The notes: generated by a model not told the origin, from the letters alone. 64,000 bases of DNA from an uncultured Lachnospiraceae bacterium (GCA_934371475.1 CAKRNX010000001.1:1-64000); one strand, 5' to 3'; counted from the first letter of the stretch, positions 35,533 to 45,321 are shown. Translations and numbers: made by a program.

Positions 35533-35555
35533 AGCCGGAACGAATCAGTGCCCAC

Positions 35556-35584
35556 TTTACTAACTATTTCACCGGTGCTATACT
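35556..35584 (+). promoter_or_regulatory. promoter of coaX
   Basis: TTTACT, 17-base spacer, TATACT. It begins 24 bases after the end of the family F repeat. Confidence 0.5.
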
Positions 35585-35625
35585 CTGATTAACCAATTTC
35601 AACCGACAGAAAGGTGACATTTACT

Positions 35626-36396
35626 ATGATTTTAGCGATTGATATCGGAAATACCAATATTGTGCTGGGCTGCATCGACCACGAACAGATCCTGTTTACC
35701 GAGCGGCTCTCCACCGACCATTCCAAGACAGATCTGGAACATGCCATCTCTATCAAAACTGTGCTGGAGCTGCACCAGATCAATTCCCGGGATATCGAAG
35801 GCGCCATCATCGGCTCTGTAGTGCCTCCCTTGACTCCGCTGGTGCGTGAGGCACTCCGCAAGATCACCGGCCACCAGGCCATGATCGTAGGCCCCGGCAT
35901 CAAAACAGGCCTGAATATCCTGATGGACGACCCGGCCACCATGGGCAGCGACCTGATCACCGGCGCCGTCGCCGGCATTCACCGCTATCCGGTTCCTCTC
36001 GTCATCATTGACATGGGAACCGCCACCACAATCAGCGTGATCGACAACCGCAAGAATTTCATCGGCGGCATGATCCTGCCCGGTCTGCGGGTATCTCTGG
36101 ACTCTCTGACCACCCGCACTTCCCAGCTGCCGCGCATCAATCTGGATCCACCCAGACGCCTGATCGGGAAAAATACCATCGATTGCATGAAAAGCGGCGT
36201 TCTCTACGGCAACGCTTCCTGCATTGACGGCATGATCGACCGGATTCAGAATGAACTTGGCGAACCGGTCACCGTTGTTGCCACCGGCGGTCTCGCCACA
36301 CGCATCGTTCCGCTGTGCACACATCAGATCACTCTCGATGACGAACTGATCCTGCGGGGTCTGCAGCTGATTTATCAGAAAAACAAACCTGCCTGA
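35626..36396 (+). CDS. coaX: type III pantothenate kinase
   Basis: First step of coenzyme A synthesis. It shows the ASKHA phosphate-1 motif ILAIDIGNTNIVLG at the very N-terminus, DPATMGSDLITGAVAG and the IIDMGTATTISV motif typical of CoaX. 256 aa is normal. Type III enzymes are insensitive to CoA feedback (family knowledge). The ATG at 35626 is chosen because the family begins at MILAIDIGNTN. The following M24 gene is 164 bases away and probably separate; that gap holds no gene. Confidence 0.95.
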   Translation: MILAIDIGNTNIVLGCIDHEQILFTERLSTDHSKTDLEHAISIKTVLELHQINSRDIEGAIIGSVVPPLTPLVREALRKITGHQAMIVGPGIKTGLNILMDDPATMGSDLITGAVAGIHRYPVPLVIIDMGTATTISVIDNRKNFIGGMILPGLRVSLDSLTTRTSQLPRINLDPPRRLIGKNTIDCMKSGVLYGNASCIDGMIDRIQNELGEPVTVVATGGLATRIVPLCTHQITLDDELILRGLQLIYQKNKPA

Positions 36397-36560
36397 CAAG
36401 GATAATGACAACCTGTCAGCGAGACAACAAAACACTCTCTGCAATTTTGGGGGAGACACTGCAATTCTGATAATTTGTAAACTAAAATAAATACCTGGTG
36501 ATAACTGGGAGAAAGGGAAAATTCAATTACTATCTAAATAATTGGATAATACGTATTACT

Positions 36561-38360
36561 ATGATACAGGAAAGACTGGCTGCCCTGCGCAGCCTCATGA
36601 AAAAACATCAGATAGATGCCTATCTGGTCCCCACAGACGATTTTCACAGCTCCGAGTATGTCGGAGAATATTTTAAATGCCGCTGCTACATCACAGGCTT
36701 CACCGGCTCTGCCGGAACTGCCGTGATCACGCAGGATATGGCAGGACTCTGGACGGACGGACGTTACTTTATTCAGGCCGCCGCACAGCTTGACGGCACC
36801 GGCGTCACCCTGTTCAAAATGGGGGAAGAGGGTGTTCCCACGATTGAAGAATTTCTCGAAAAGACCCTGCAGCCCGGTCAGTGCCTTGGCTTTGACGGGC
36901 GCACCATGACTGCGGATCAGGGAGAGTCCCTGGAGCAGATGCTTTCCGCCAAAAATGTCCGTATCTCCTGTCAGACGGACCTGATCGGCGACATCTGGAA
37001 AGACCGCCCCGCCCTCTCCTGCGAACCGGCATGGTCTCTTGATGTGAAATATGCCGGCAAACCGAGAAATGAAAAAATTGCAGACATGCGCCGCGCCATG
37101 GCGGAGAAAAAAGCTGATTATTTCCTGCTCACTTCCCTTGATGACATTGCATGGCTGCTGAACATCCGCGGCAACGACGTAGTCTGCAATCCCGTTGTGC
37201 TCTCCTATCTGGCGCTGACCCAGGGACAGCTGATCCTGTTCGCCCAGAAAGAGGCCTTCAGCGATGAGCTCTGCCGTGAGCTGAAAAAAGGCGGTGTGGA
37301 ACTGCGCCCCTACAATGATATTTACACTTACGCGGCTGCCCTTCCGACAGGCCGTACCGTATTGCTGTGCGGATCCAGCGCCAACTATACTCTGAAAAAA
37401 TCTATCCCCGAGGGTGTGCACATTCTGAATGAGGATAACCCCACTCATCTGCCCAAGGCCATCAAAAACAGCGTGGAAACCGCCAATATGAAAAAAGCAC
37501 ACATCAAGGACGGTGTGGCAGTCAGCCGCTGGATTTACTGGCTGAAGCAAAACGTCGGCAAAAGCAAAATCACCGAACTTTCCGCAGCCGACAAGCTGGA
37601 AGAATTTCGCAGCGCCGGACAGAACTATCTGGGCCCCAGCTTCTCTCCCATCGTCTCCTATGGTCCGCACGCTGCCATCGTCCATTACTCCGCCACACCG
37701 GAGACAGATGTACCGCTGCAGCCCCACGGAATGCTGCTGGCCGACACCGGCGGACAGTATATGGAGGGAACTACCGACATTACACGAACCGTTGTACTGG
37801 GCGAGACGACGCAGAAAGAAAAAGAATATTTCACCCGCGTACTCCGCGCCAACCTCAACCTGGCAGCCGCCAGATTCCGCTACGGCTGCGACGGCAAAAA
37901 TCTGGATTATCTGGCCAGAGAACCCCTCTGGGAAGTAGGACAGGACTACAATCACGGCACCGGACACGGCGTCGGCTACCTGCTCAACGTCCATGAAGGC
38001 CCCAATGAGTTCCGCTGGAAATTAAGACCCGGACGCCCGGCTCCCGCCGTCTTTGAGGAAGGCATGATCACCACCGATGAACCCGGATTTTATCTGGAAG
38101 GCGAATTTGGCATCCGCCATGAAAATGTCATGGTCTGCCGCCGCTCTCAGAAAACAGAGTTCGGTCAGTTCATGGAGTTTGAAACCCTGACACTCGTTCC
38201 CTTTGATCTGGATGCCGTTCTGCCGGATCAAATGTCAGACCGGGAGGTAGAGCTGCTCAACAGCTACCACCGCACCGTATATGAAAAGATCTCTCCCTAC
38301 CTGGAGGGCGAAGAAAAAGAGTGGCTCAGAGAAGCCACCCGTTCTATCAGAAAAGCGTGA
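36561..38360 (+). CDS. aminopeptidase P (Xaa-Pro), three-domain type, 599 aa
   Basis: M24B enzyme with two creatinase-like N-terminal domains (residues 1-310) and a C-terminal catalytic domain. Metal ligands appear in LLADTGGQYMEGTTDITRT, the histidine motif HGTGHGVGYLLNVHEGP, TTDEPGFYLEG and the late HENVMV / FETLTLVPFD region. It removes N-terminal residues next to proline. The ATG at 36561 has no clear ribosome site; a GTG 63 bases upstream in frame has one but adds a non-homologous leader. It overlaps the convergent metallo-beta-lactamase gene by 14 bases. Confidence 0.92.
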   Translation: MIQERLAALRSLMKKHQIDAYLVPTDDFHSSEYVGEYFKCRCYITGFTGSAGTAVITQDMAGLWTDGRYFIQAAAQLDGTGVTLFKMGEEGVPTIEEFLEKTLQPGQCLGFDGRTMTADQGESLEQMLSAKNVRISCQTDLIGDIWKDRPALSCEPAWSLDVKYAGKPRNEKIADMRRAMAEKKADYFLLTSLDDIAWLLNIRGNDVVCNPVVLSYLALTQGQLILFAQKEAFSDELCRELKKGGVELRPYNDIYTYAAALPTGRTVLLCGSSANYTLKKSIPEGVHILNEDNPTHLPKAIKNSVETANMKKAHIKDGVAVSRWIYWLKQNVGKSKITELSAADKLEEFRSAGQNYLGPSFSPIVSYGPHAAIVHYSATPETDVPLQPHGMLLADTGGQYMEGTTDITRTVVLGETTQKEKEYFTRVLRANLNLAAARFRYGCDGKNLDYLAREPLWEVGQDYNHGTGHGVGYLLNVHEGPNEFRWKLRPGRPAPAVFEEGMITTDEPGFYLEGEFGIRHENVMVCRRSQKTEFGQFMEFETLTLVPFDLDAVLPDQMSDREVELLNSYHRTVYEKISPYLEGEEKEWLREATRSIRKA

Positions 38361-39162
38361 TTGTTTTGCCGTAGGTCGGTTTCACGACTTTGATCTGCGG
38401 CCAGCGCTCTTCCATCATTTTCTTAAATTTTGAAATATCTACCGTACGTGAGATGGGAGGGAAGGCATTGTCAAAATGCGACAGCAGGATCCTCCTGGGC
38501 TGCAGCCGCTCAATAATCTTTGCCGCCTCCCTTTCCAGATCATTGTTTCCCTGATACGGCAGGATCAGCAGATCCGCATGCTCCGGATACGGTTCCTCCT
38601 CCGCCAGCGCCAGGCTTCCCAGCAACAGGATTGTCCTGCCCTCCGCCCGGATCTCATAGGCTACCGTCTCATTCCCTTCTTTAAACTCATGGTTCGCATA
38701 CAGAAGAAACGGAATATTTTTCAGATACCGCAGGATCCTTGAAAATTTCAGCGTTCTGTTCAGGTAATGTCTGTCAAACACAATATGACGCGCCTTCAGG
38801 GCTTTCACACTCACCTTTCCGATCGGGATTGTCTGTCCTGCCCGGATCTGCGCTACATAATCTGTCTCATCCGTATAGCGCGCAATCGTCTCCGCCGGGC
38901 ATTCCGTGCAGAATACAGTAGCATCGCTCTGCTCCAGGATCTGAGGAACAAAAAACAGATGGTCAAAATGTCCGTGCGTGATAAAAATCGTATCTTCATG
39001 CAGAAACTCATCGATCGTATTCGGATGATCTCCTCCGATCAGTTCCACAAACGGATCAAACAGGATCCGTTCCCCGCAGGCCTCCAGTTCAAAGCAGGCC
39101 GTCCCCTTCCATGTGATCTTAATTCCGTCTCTGCCGTTTTTCTGTCTCACTGTTTCTGTCAT
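38347..39162 (-). CDS. metallo-beta-lactamase-fold hydrolase, 271 aa
   Basis: UlaG/YtnP-like MBL fold with the metal motif FITHGHFDHLFFV. Further ligand candidates are KARHIVFDRHY, LLLGSLALAEE and LLSHFDNAFPP. Substrate unknown; no neighbours point to a pathway. GAGGAG lies 9 bases before the ATG at 39162. The 3' end overlaps that of the convergent peptidase. Confidence 0.85.
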   Translation of the reverse strand: MTETVRQKNGRDGIKITWKGTACFELEACGERILFDPFVELIGGDHPNTIDEFLHEDTIFITHGHFDHLFFVPQILEQSDATVFCTECPAETIARYTDETDYVAQIRAGQTIPIGKVSVKALKARHIVFDRHYLNRTLKFSRILRYLKNIPFLLYANHEFKEGNETVAYEIRAEGRTILLLGSLALAEEEPYPEHADLLILPYQGNNDLEREAAKIIERLQPRRILLSHFDNAFPPISRTVDISKFKKMMEERWPQIKVVKPTYGKTITLF

Positions 39163-39318
39163 GTTGCATTTCTCCTCTCTTTCACCGCCGGCAAACTGTC
39201 AGGCTCTTCTTTATTCCATCGGGCAGCGGACTGAGCTGCCACAATTGCTTAAAATGCAGATGCATTCTTAAATTGATTTTTACAGCTATTCGTTACGATG
39301 CACACGGTTCCCCGCCTT

Positions 39319-40707
39319 TTAAGCCTCCTGTTTCATCAGTGCAAACTCTTTCCGTATCATTATGACCGCCGCCGCAAACGCCATCACGTCAGCCACCGGC
39401 CCCGCATACAGAATCCCTTCGATCCCGAAAAACCTCGGCAGGATAAACAGGAACGGGAGCAGGAAGATAATCTGTCTCGTCAGTGAAAGGAACATTCCCT
39501 TGTACGCCTTTCCAATAGAGGTGAAGAACGAGGAAGTCAGCGGCTGCATGAAGTTCAGCAGCGTACCTGCCAGGAAAATGCGGAAATAGCTGACGCCAAA
39601 TTCATAATAACTCTCGCTTCCTTCCCCAAACAGTGAGAGCAGCTGGCGCGGGAAAATCTGAAACAGCAGGAAGGCAATGACAGAGAGCACCATGCCCACT
39701 TTCATAGCCAGCATATACGTATCCCGCACCCGGTCAAATTTCCCGGCACCGTAGTTAAATCCTTCAATAGGCTGCGTTCCCTGGGAAATACCGATGATGA
39801 CAGCAAAAAATACCTGATTCACCTTGATCACAATGCCGGAGCAGGCAATTGGGATCGATTCCCCATAAACGGAAACCGCCCCGTAATGCTTCAGCAGGTT
39901 GTTGAGCACAATCTGCACCAGCATCATTGCAAGCTGATTAAAGCAGGATGCAGTTCCAAGTGAAGCAATCCATCCCAGGTACTGTCTGTGCGGAACCAGA
40001 TGCCTCCATTCCAGCTTCACAGTCTTAAAACGTGTCATGTAGGCAATCACGACAACAGCAGAGATAATCTGACCGATAATCGTGGCCGCCGCCGCCCCCT
40101 TCATTCCCCATCCAAATCCCATCACAAACAGCGCATCCAGGAAAATATTCAGGATCGCACCGGACAGGTTGCAGATCATCGCCATCTTCGGGCTTCCATC
40201 CGCACGCATCAGATGGCCGCCGCCGATCATAAGGATCAGAAACGGAAATCCCAGCCCGGACACCAGCACGTAGTCTCTGGCATAAGGCAGCACATCGGCA
40301 GGTGATCCGAAAATCTGCAGCATGGGATCCAGAAACAGTTCACTTATTATCAGCAGCACAACACCGCTTCCAAACAGCATGGAAACAGAATTGCCGATAT
40401 AAAATGGTGCCTGCTCTTTCCGGCCTTCTCCCATCGCCAGGTTAAAGCACGAAGCGCCGCCGATCCCGAACAGCAGCGCAAGCGCTGTACACATCATGGA
40501 CAGAGGGAACGCAATATTCGTGGCCGCATTGCCCAGGGCTCCCACGGAATGTCCGATAAAAAACTGGTCTACAATATTGTAAATGGCACTGACCAGCATT
40601 GCAATAATACTGGGGATCGCAAACTGCCGCAGCAGTGTTCCCACTTTCTCAACCGCCAGCGGATTCTCCGCCTGCAGTCCCGCATTTTTTTCTGTTGTCT
40701 GATTCAT
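39319..40707 (-). CDS. MATE-family multidrug efflux transporter, 462 aa
   Basis: Twelve predicted helices in two halves, with the family starts LLRQFAIPSIIAMLVSAIYN and NIVDQFFIGHSVGALGNAA. It exports cationic drugs with Na+ or H+. The ATG at 40707 follows AAAGGA. Single gene, distinct from the second MATE at 51079 (the two differ clearly at the N-terminus). A family C-like remnant (40738-40785) lies upstream. Confidence 0.93.
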   Translation of the reverse strand: MNQTTEKNAGLQAENPLAVEKVGTLLRQFAIPSIIAMLVSAIYNIVDQFFIGHSVGALGNAATNIAFPLSMMCTALALLFGIGGASCFNLAMGEGRKEQAPFYIGNSVSMLFGSGVVLLIISELFLDPMLQIFGSPADVLPYARDYVLVSGLGFPFLILMIGGGHLMRADGSPKMAMICNLSGAILNIFLDALFVMGFGWGMKGAAAATIIGQIISAVVVIAYMTRFKTVKLEWRHLVPHRQYLGWIASLGTASCFNQLAMMLVQIVLNNLLKHYGAVSVYGESIPIACSGIVIKVNQVFFAVIIGISQGTQPIEGFNYGAGKFDRVRDTYMLAMKVGMVLSVIAFLLFQIFPRQLLSLFGEGSESYYEFGVSYFRIFLAGTLLNFMQPLTSSFFTSIGKAYKGMFLSLTRQIIFLLPFLFILPRFFGIEGILYAGPVADVMAFAAAVIMIRKEFALMKQEA

Positions 40708-40790
40708 ATACTTTCCTATCCTTTTACTTTATTTCCGCGCACAGCGAACCGGGCAGCCCTGGCTTGCATGAATACCGGGCTTCATTACGT

Positions 40791-42743
40791 TCAGCTCCGC
40801 TGTACCTTTCTGCGCCTGCGCCGGATGATTCTCCTAATCAGCTTCACAATCAGCACAATGATGACTGCCGCCGCAGCGATGGCCGCTGCCACCGCGCCGT
40901 AGATCATCAGCGCATATTTATTTGGTTTGCCAAGAACAGCCCCGAGGGAAGAATCCTTCACCGCATCCTTGCGCCCGTGCATCTGTGTATAATATGCCGG
41001 AACCTGACTGATCCCGTCTTCATTTTTCTCAAAGCTCTGCAGATAGTCCGCAATCGCCACCCATGCCTTTAATTCATTGCCATTCTCATCATAGACAATG
41101 CAGTCTTCCAGATTTTCCACTGCGGTTCCGTCTGCAAACTTCGGCACAATCTTCAGAATCCCGTAAGACTTGTCCGTTACCGCCCCCAGCATCCGGCCTG
41201 TATACAGATCCGTCACCACGCGGTACATTTTTTGGGAGTCCAGCTCTTCCCTGGAGTCATCCATCACCTGCGGATTGAGCCATACATCCGTCACACGGTT
41301 CAGGATCATCCGGCTCGGATTATAGGTAAAAGAACAACCGCTCATATACAGTCTGGCAATCGTCATAAAATCTGAGATGGAAGCGTCAATCTCCGCTGCC
41401 GTTTTCAGCTCATCTCCCGTCAGATAGACGCTGATCAGCGGATATCCCGCAATCTTATCCGGCCCCTGTCCAAGCGAAAATGACTCAAAAACATTCTCTA
41501 CCGTAATATCCCCCTTCAGATACGTGCCGCGAACAATTCCCGCAGGCACCACCGTTACATCCGCTTTCTGCTCATCGCTGCCAATCCGGTTTACCTCATA
41601 ACGGAACGCATCCGCCATCAAATCACTCAGCGCATGTTCCGTGTGTTCATACTCCATATCCACAACTTCTTCAAACGTCACGTCATTCTGCGCCAGCACC
41701 TGGTCAGCCTTCAGGCCAAACTGCCCCAGATACTGCTGATTGATGTTCTCGCTGAACTCATCCAGCACTTTCTGCGTGGTCTCATCCTTCTCCACTTCTT
41801 CGTCCATCGGGATCAGCTCATAGCTTTCCAGTTCCCAGCGTCCGTCCTCTTTCTGCTTCATAGATACGGTACCTGTGTATCGCCCGTAAGCCCCACAGCT
41901 GCCGATCACTGTATCCCCGTGAATAATCGGCTCCGGAAGCGTCGTATGGGTATGGCCGCTGACAATCAGATCCAGATCCGGCACAGCCTCCGCCAAGATC
42001 TCATCCTCTGACTGATCCGGATCGCTCCATGTCCCGCTGTGGGAAATACACACAATCATGTCAGGATCTTCTTTTTCCTTGATTTCCTTTACGGTTTTTT
42101 TCACACTCTCCACAGGATCCAGAAACGTCAGCTCCGCCCCCGGTGTACATTCCAGTGCATTTTTTCCGAACACACCAAGCACCGCCACAGAGACATCGCC
42201 CTTCTGGAACATTGCATAGTCTGCCAGCCCACACTTCTCACCCGCTTCCGTCATGAGCTTTGTCGCTTCATTGTCCTGCGTCCAGTCTACGTTGCAGATC
42301 AGCAGAGGCGGCAGTTCCTCTTCCTGATCCGCTGCCACAGTCATCATCTGCGCCAGTTCGCCACAGCCAAAATCAAACTCATGATTTCCAAACGTTGTGG
42401 CATCGAATCCCAGTCTGCCAAGCATCCGGTACTCTATCGCCGACTCGGCAAATACGGTATGAAACAGCGTACCCATGGAGAAATCGCCCGCGTCCAGCAC
42501 CAGTGTATCCGGATTTTCACTGCGCTTCTCATCCAGCAGCGTCTTTAAACGGGCCATGCCTCCCACATCCGTATTCACACCGTCTACCGCAATCTCATAG
42601 CTGTTCAGATAAGAATGTATATCATGGGTAAACACTACATCCATCGTCTTTTCATTTCCTTCCGCCCACACGGTTTCTGCCGCCAGGATCCCGATATACA
42701 TACCAAGGATCAGCGCGCTTCTCTTCCATTTTCTTTTTTCCAT
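40791..42743 (-). CDS. membrane-anchored 5'-nucleotidase / UDP-sugar hydrolase family protein, 650 aa
   Basis: A signal peptide (LILGMYIGILAAETVWA) is followed by a metallophosphatase domain with VVFTHDIHSYL, LDAGDFSMG, TTFGNHEFDFG and VSGHTHTTLPE. The 5'-nucleotidase C-terminal domain comes next (about residues 340-560). A membrane helix (YGAVAAAIAAAAVIIVLIVK) and an Arg-rich tail replace a sortase motif. It works at the outer surface, releasing nucleosides from nucleotides. ATG at 42743 behind AAAGGAAAG; the upstream in-frame sequence is repeat D. Confidence 0.9.
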   Translation of the reverse strand: MEKRKWKRSALILGMYIGILAAETVWAEGNEKTMDVVFTHDIHSYLNSYEIAVDGVNTDVGGMARLKTLLDEKRSENPDTLVLDAGDFSMGTLFHTVFAESAIEYRMLGRLGFDATTFGNHEFDFGCGELAQMMTVAADQEEELPPLLICNVDWTQDNEATKLMTEAGEKCGLADYAMFQKGDVSVAVLGVFGKNALECTPGAELTFLDPVESVKKTVKEIKEKEDPDMIVCISHSGTWSDPDQSEDEILAEAVPDLDLIVSGHTHTTLPEPIIHGDTVIGSCGAYGRYTGTVSMKQKEDGRWELESYELIPMDEEVEKDETTQKVLDEFSENINQQYLGQFGLKADQVLAQNDVTFEEVVDMEYEHTEHALSDLMADAFRYEVNRIGSDEQKADVTVVPAGIVRGTYLKGDITVENVFESFSLGQGPDKIAGYPLISVYLTGDELKTAAEIDASISDFMTIARLYMSGCSFTYNPSRMILNRVTDVWLNPQVMDDSREELDSQKMYRVVTDLYTGRMLGAVTDKSYGILKIVPKFADGTAVENLEDCIVYDENGNELKAWVAIADYLQSFEKNEDGISQVPAYYTQMHGRKDAVKDSSLGAVLGKPNKYALMIYGAVAAAIAAAAVIIVLIVKLIRRIIRRRRRKVQRS

Positions 42744-42762
42744 CTTCTTTCCTTTCTTACTT

Positions 42763-42801
42763 GCACCTCGCAGCAAGAATGCCAGGGCATTCTTGAACCT
42801 A
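42763..42801 (+). repeat. family D element, opposite orientation
   Basis: GCACCTCGCAGCAAGAATGC with partner GGGCATTCTTGAAC on the plus strand. This is the clearest copy that does not point toward its nearest downstream gene. Confidence 0.65.
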
Positions 42802-42957
42802 ATCATAGATTATTTTTCACTTCCCAAACCCGTATCTGTCCGGCACATGATCTGTACCTTTCTCCACATTTTCACCCAGCTGCCGCCTGTTTGCAGTATG
42901 AATTATTATAATCCACAATATTCCCGGATGCAACGATCGTTTTCCACAAAGAAGTCC

Positions 42958-42986
42958 GTGACAAATACGCGCAAATACGTTATAGT
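42958..42986 (+). promoter_or_regulatory. promoter of the ABC-F gene
   Basis: GTGACA, 17-base spacer, TATAGT. The predicted transcript has a leader of about 215 bases made almost wholly of repeats B and D. Confidence 0.6.
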
Positions 42987-42998
42987 CCTTATCAAGTA

Positions 42999-43098
42999 CA
43001 TCAGATGTGAGGCAGCTCCCGCTTCTGTAGGTGGCGAGAAATAAATCCGTATCAGTGGCGTGAGTTCATCCCTCATCTGATATAGCCTCCGGCAGTAT
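42999..43098 (+). repeat. family B element, copy 4 (ABC-F leader)
   Basis: ATCAGATGTGAGGCAGCTCC, TGTAGGTGGCGAGAAATAAA, CTCATCTGATATAGCCTCCG, matching copy 1 read from its minus strand. The ATTGTCC hairpin part is missing and a family D module follows instead. Confidence 0.7.
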
Positions 43099-43103
43099 TG
43101 CAA

Positions 43104-43183
43104 AGGTGCGCAAAAGAAATATGTCATGCAGATGCATGACGCGCACACTTCACAGCAAGAACGCTGGAGCATTCTTGAATTTT
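43104..43183 (+). repeat. family D element (ABC-F leader)
   Basis: AAGGTGCGC pairs roughly with GCGCACACTT around ATGTCATGCAGATGCATGAC. Then the hairpin CAAGAACGC/GCATTCTTG is followed by AATTTTATTTC, which resembles a weak terminator. Confidence 0.7.
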
Positions 43184-43210
43184 ATTTCAAAAGAAAAACA
43201 GGAGTTTTAT

Positions 43211-44761
43211 ATGATTTTAAATGTAAAAAATCTCAGCCACGGTTTTGGCGACCGTGCAATCTTTGAAAATGTCTCCTTCCGCCTGCTCAAAGGCGAACAT
43301 ATCGGCCTGATTGGTGCCAACGGTGAAGGAAAATCTACTTTTATGAATATTATTACAGGAAAACTGACCCCCGATGAAGGAACCGTAGAGTGGGCAAAGA
43401 GAGTCCGCGCCGGTTATCTGGATCAGCACGCTGTGCTGGAGCCTGGCATGACAATCCGCGACGTGCTTAACTCCGCATTCCAGTATCTTTTTGAGCTCGA
43501 GGAGTCCATGAATCAGATGTTTGACCAGATGGCCACCGCAGATGAGGATGAAATGAACCGCCTGCTTGAGGAGACCGCAACGATCCAGGAACTTCTGGAT
43601 CACCATGATTTTTATCTGATCGATACCAAAGTAGAGGAAGTCGGACGCGCCCTGGGGCTGGAAGAAATCGGTCTTGACCGGGATGTCACGGAGCTGTCCG
43701 GCGGACAGAGAACCAAGGTACTCATGGCAAAGCTCCTGCTGGAAAAACCTGATATTCTGCTGCTCGATGAGCCTACCAACTACCTGGACGAGTCTCATAT
43801 AGAATGGCTGAAACGGTATCTGATCAACTATGAAAATGCATTTATTCTGATTTCTCATGATATTCCGTTCCTGAACAGCGTCGTCAACCTGATCTATCAC
43901 ATGGAAAACAAATCTCTGGACCGCTATCCCGGAGATTACGACCATTTCCAGGAAGTGTACGCTATGAAGAAATCGCAGCTGGAAGCCGCCTACAACCGCC
44001 AGCAGCAGGAAATCAGCGAGCTGAAGGACTTTGTAGCCCGGAACAAAGCCCGTGTAGCCACCAGAAATATGGCCATGTCCCGCCAGAAGAAGCTTGACAA
44101 GATGGATGTCATCGAGCTGGCCCGCGAGAAACCAAAGCCTGAGTTTCATTTTCGCATGGCCCGCACTTCCGGAAAAGTGATTTTTGAGACAAAAGACCTC
44201 GTGATCGGCTATGATGATGCCCTCACGGTTCCTCTGAATATCCATATGGAGCGCGGTGAAAAAATTGCCCTGACAGGAGCTAACGGTATCGGAAAAACAA
44301 CACTGCTGAAAAGTATTCTTGGACTGATCAGACCGTTTGATGGGCAGGTAATCCGCGGCGATTACCAGGAAATCGGCTATTTTGAACAGGAGTCCGACCA
44401 GCACAATACTACGACCTGCATTGAGGAGATCTGGAAACTCTTCCCTTCATGGACGCAGTACGAAGTGCGCTCCGCCCTGGCCAAATGCGGACTGACCACA
44501 CAGCACATTGAAAGCCAGGTACGGGTGCTCAGCGGCGGCGAACAGGCAAAAGTGCGCCTGTGCAAGATTATCAATACTGAAACCAATATCCTGCTGCTCG
44601 ACGAGCCCACGAACCATCTGGACGTAGATGCCAAAGCAGAACTGAAGCGTGCGCTGCAGGAATACAAAGGATCCATTCTGCTGATCTGCCATGAACCGGA
44701 ATTTTATCAGGATGTGGTGTCAAAGATCTGGAACTGCCAGGACTGGTCTGTAAAACTCTAA
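43211..44761 (+). CDS. ABC-F family ATPase, 516 aa
   Basis: Two ABC domains and no membrane segments: Walker A GANGEGKS and GANGIGKT, signatures LSGGQRTK and LSGGEQAK, Walker B LLLLDEPTNYLD-type in both halves, and a Gln/Arg-rich linker between. ABC-F proteins act on the ribosome, some relieving antibiotic stalling, others as translation factors. It looks more like the housekeeping YbiT type than Vga/Lsa types, but sequence alone does not decide. AGGAG precedes the ATG at 43211; upstream in-frame codons are repeat D. Confidence 0.93.
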   Translation: MILNVKNLSHGFGDRAIFENVSFRLLKGEHIGLIGANGEGKSTFMNIITGKLTPDEGTVEWAKRVRAGYLDQHAVLEPGMTIRDVLNSAFQYLFELEESMNQMFDQMATADEDEMNRLLEETATIQELLDHHDFYLIDTKVEEVGRALGLEEIGLDRDVTELSGGQRTKVLMAKLLLEKPDILLLDEPTNYLDESHIEWLKRYLINYENAFILISHDIPFLNSVVNLIYHMENKSLDRYPGDYDHFQEVYAMKKSQLEAAYNRQQQEISELKDFVARNKARVATRNMAMSRQKKLDKMDVIELAREKPKPEFHFRMARTSGKVIFETKDLVIGYDDALTVPLNIHMERGEKIALTGANGIGKTTLLKSILGLIRPFDGQVIRGDYQEIGYFEQESDQHNTTTCIEEIWKLFPSWTQYEVRSALAKCGLTTQHIESQVRVLSGGEQAKVRLCKIINTETNILLLDEPTNHLDVDAKAELKRALQEYKGSILLICHEPEFYQDVVSKIWNCQDWSVKL

Positions 44762-44871
44762 AAGACAGAGCCGGCTGCCGGCGCGGTAAACCGGACGTTC
44801 GCAATCCGCTTTCGCTCATGAACGCAGTCGCTCCGCGGCTGTCAGCGGCGGATGCTTATTCTGCGTTCAAA

Positions 44872-44920
44872 AAGGCAGGACGTACAACATTTTACGCTGT
44901 ACATCCTGCCTTAAATCTTT
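44872..44920 (+). terminator. intrinsic terminator after the ABC-F gene
   Basis: AAGGCAGGACGTACA pairs with TGTACATCCTGCCTT, then AAATCTTTTCC. Located 110 bases after the stop codon; the sequence between shows nothing else. Confidence 0.65.
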
Positions 44921-45002
44921 TCCTTATTTTTCTCACAGTGTTTCATGTCACAAAATTAAGTATGCTTTGCCGCATGGCGAGCCACACAGTCTGCACTAAG
45001 CT

Positions 45003-45182
45003 TTATTCCTGTCTGCTTTCCGGCAATTTGCCATGTTCCTTTTCATGCTCCATAACAGCCTGCCTGATCAGATACAGAACCTCATTGTTCATGGATCGTC
45101 CGTCATACTCTGCCAGGCTTTTTAATTTCCCGTGGGTATCTTCGTCAATCCGTAACCCCAGGTGCTTGCTCTTCTTTTCCAT
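45003..45182 (-). CDS. Arc-type ribbon-helix-helix DNA-binding protein, 59 aa
   Basis: MEKKSKHLGLRIDEDTHGKL begins a typical ribbon (KHLGLRID) and two helices (DTHGKLKSLAEYDGRSMNNEVLYLIRQAV), as in the Arc/CopG repressor family. Such proteins dimerise and bind short repeats, often their own promoter. GGAGAGG lies before the ATG at 45182. It faces a 50-aa ORF across a region full of inverted repeats. It may be an antitoxin-type regulator, but no toxin is recognised. Confidence 0.82.
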   Translation of the reverse strand: MEKKSKHLGLRIDEDTHGKLKSLAEYDGRSMNNEVLYLIRQAVMEHEKEHGKLPESRQE

Positions 45183-45243
45183 AATCCTCTCCGCATACTC
45201 TGATGTCTGTACTGTTCTGGCGCAGGCATATGCCTGTCTCTGC

Positions 45244-45321
45244 TTAAAGTAAAATATCACTAATGAATAAGTATATTTTAAGTTCATTCTGTGCTAAAAT
45301 GTAAAAATGAACTTACTTTAA
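45244..45321. promoter_or_regulatory. nested inverted repeats between the Arc-type gene and the 50-aa ORF
   Basis: Outer arms TTAAAGTAA (45244-45252) and TTACTTTAA (45313-45321); inner arms AAGTTCATT (45280-45288) and AATGAACTT (45306-45314). A likely operator for the ribbon-helix-helix protein, covering both divergent starts. Confidence 0.6.

Noticed and set aside
36393..36419. CTGACA/TGTCAG hairpin after coaX as terminator
   Set aside because: Only a 6-bp stem with a 15-base loop and no T-run.
36534..37994. 486-residue open frame antisense to the pepP-type gene
   Set aside because: The plus-strand frame has full M24 homology and metal motifs; the antisense frame has no family match or ribosome site.
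43106..43210. 35-residue N-terminal extension of the ABC-F protein
   Set aside because: It is a translation of the family D repeat; the ATG at 43211 has its own ribosome site and the family start.
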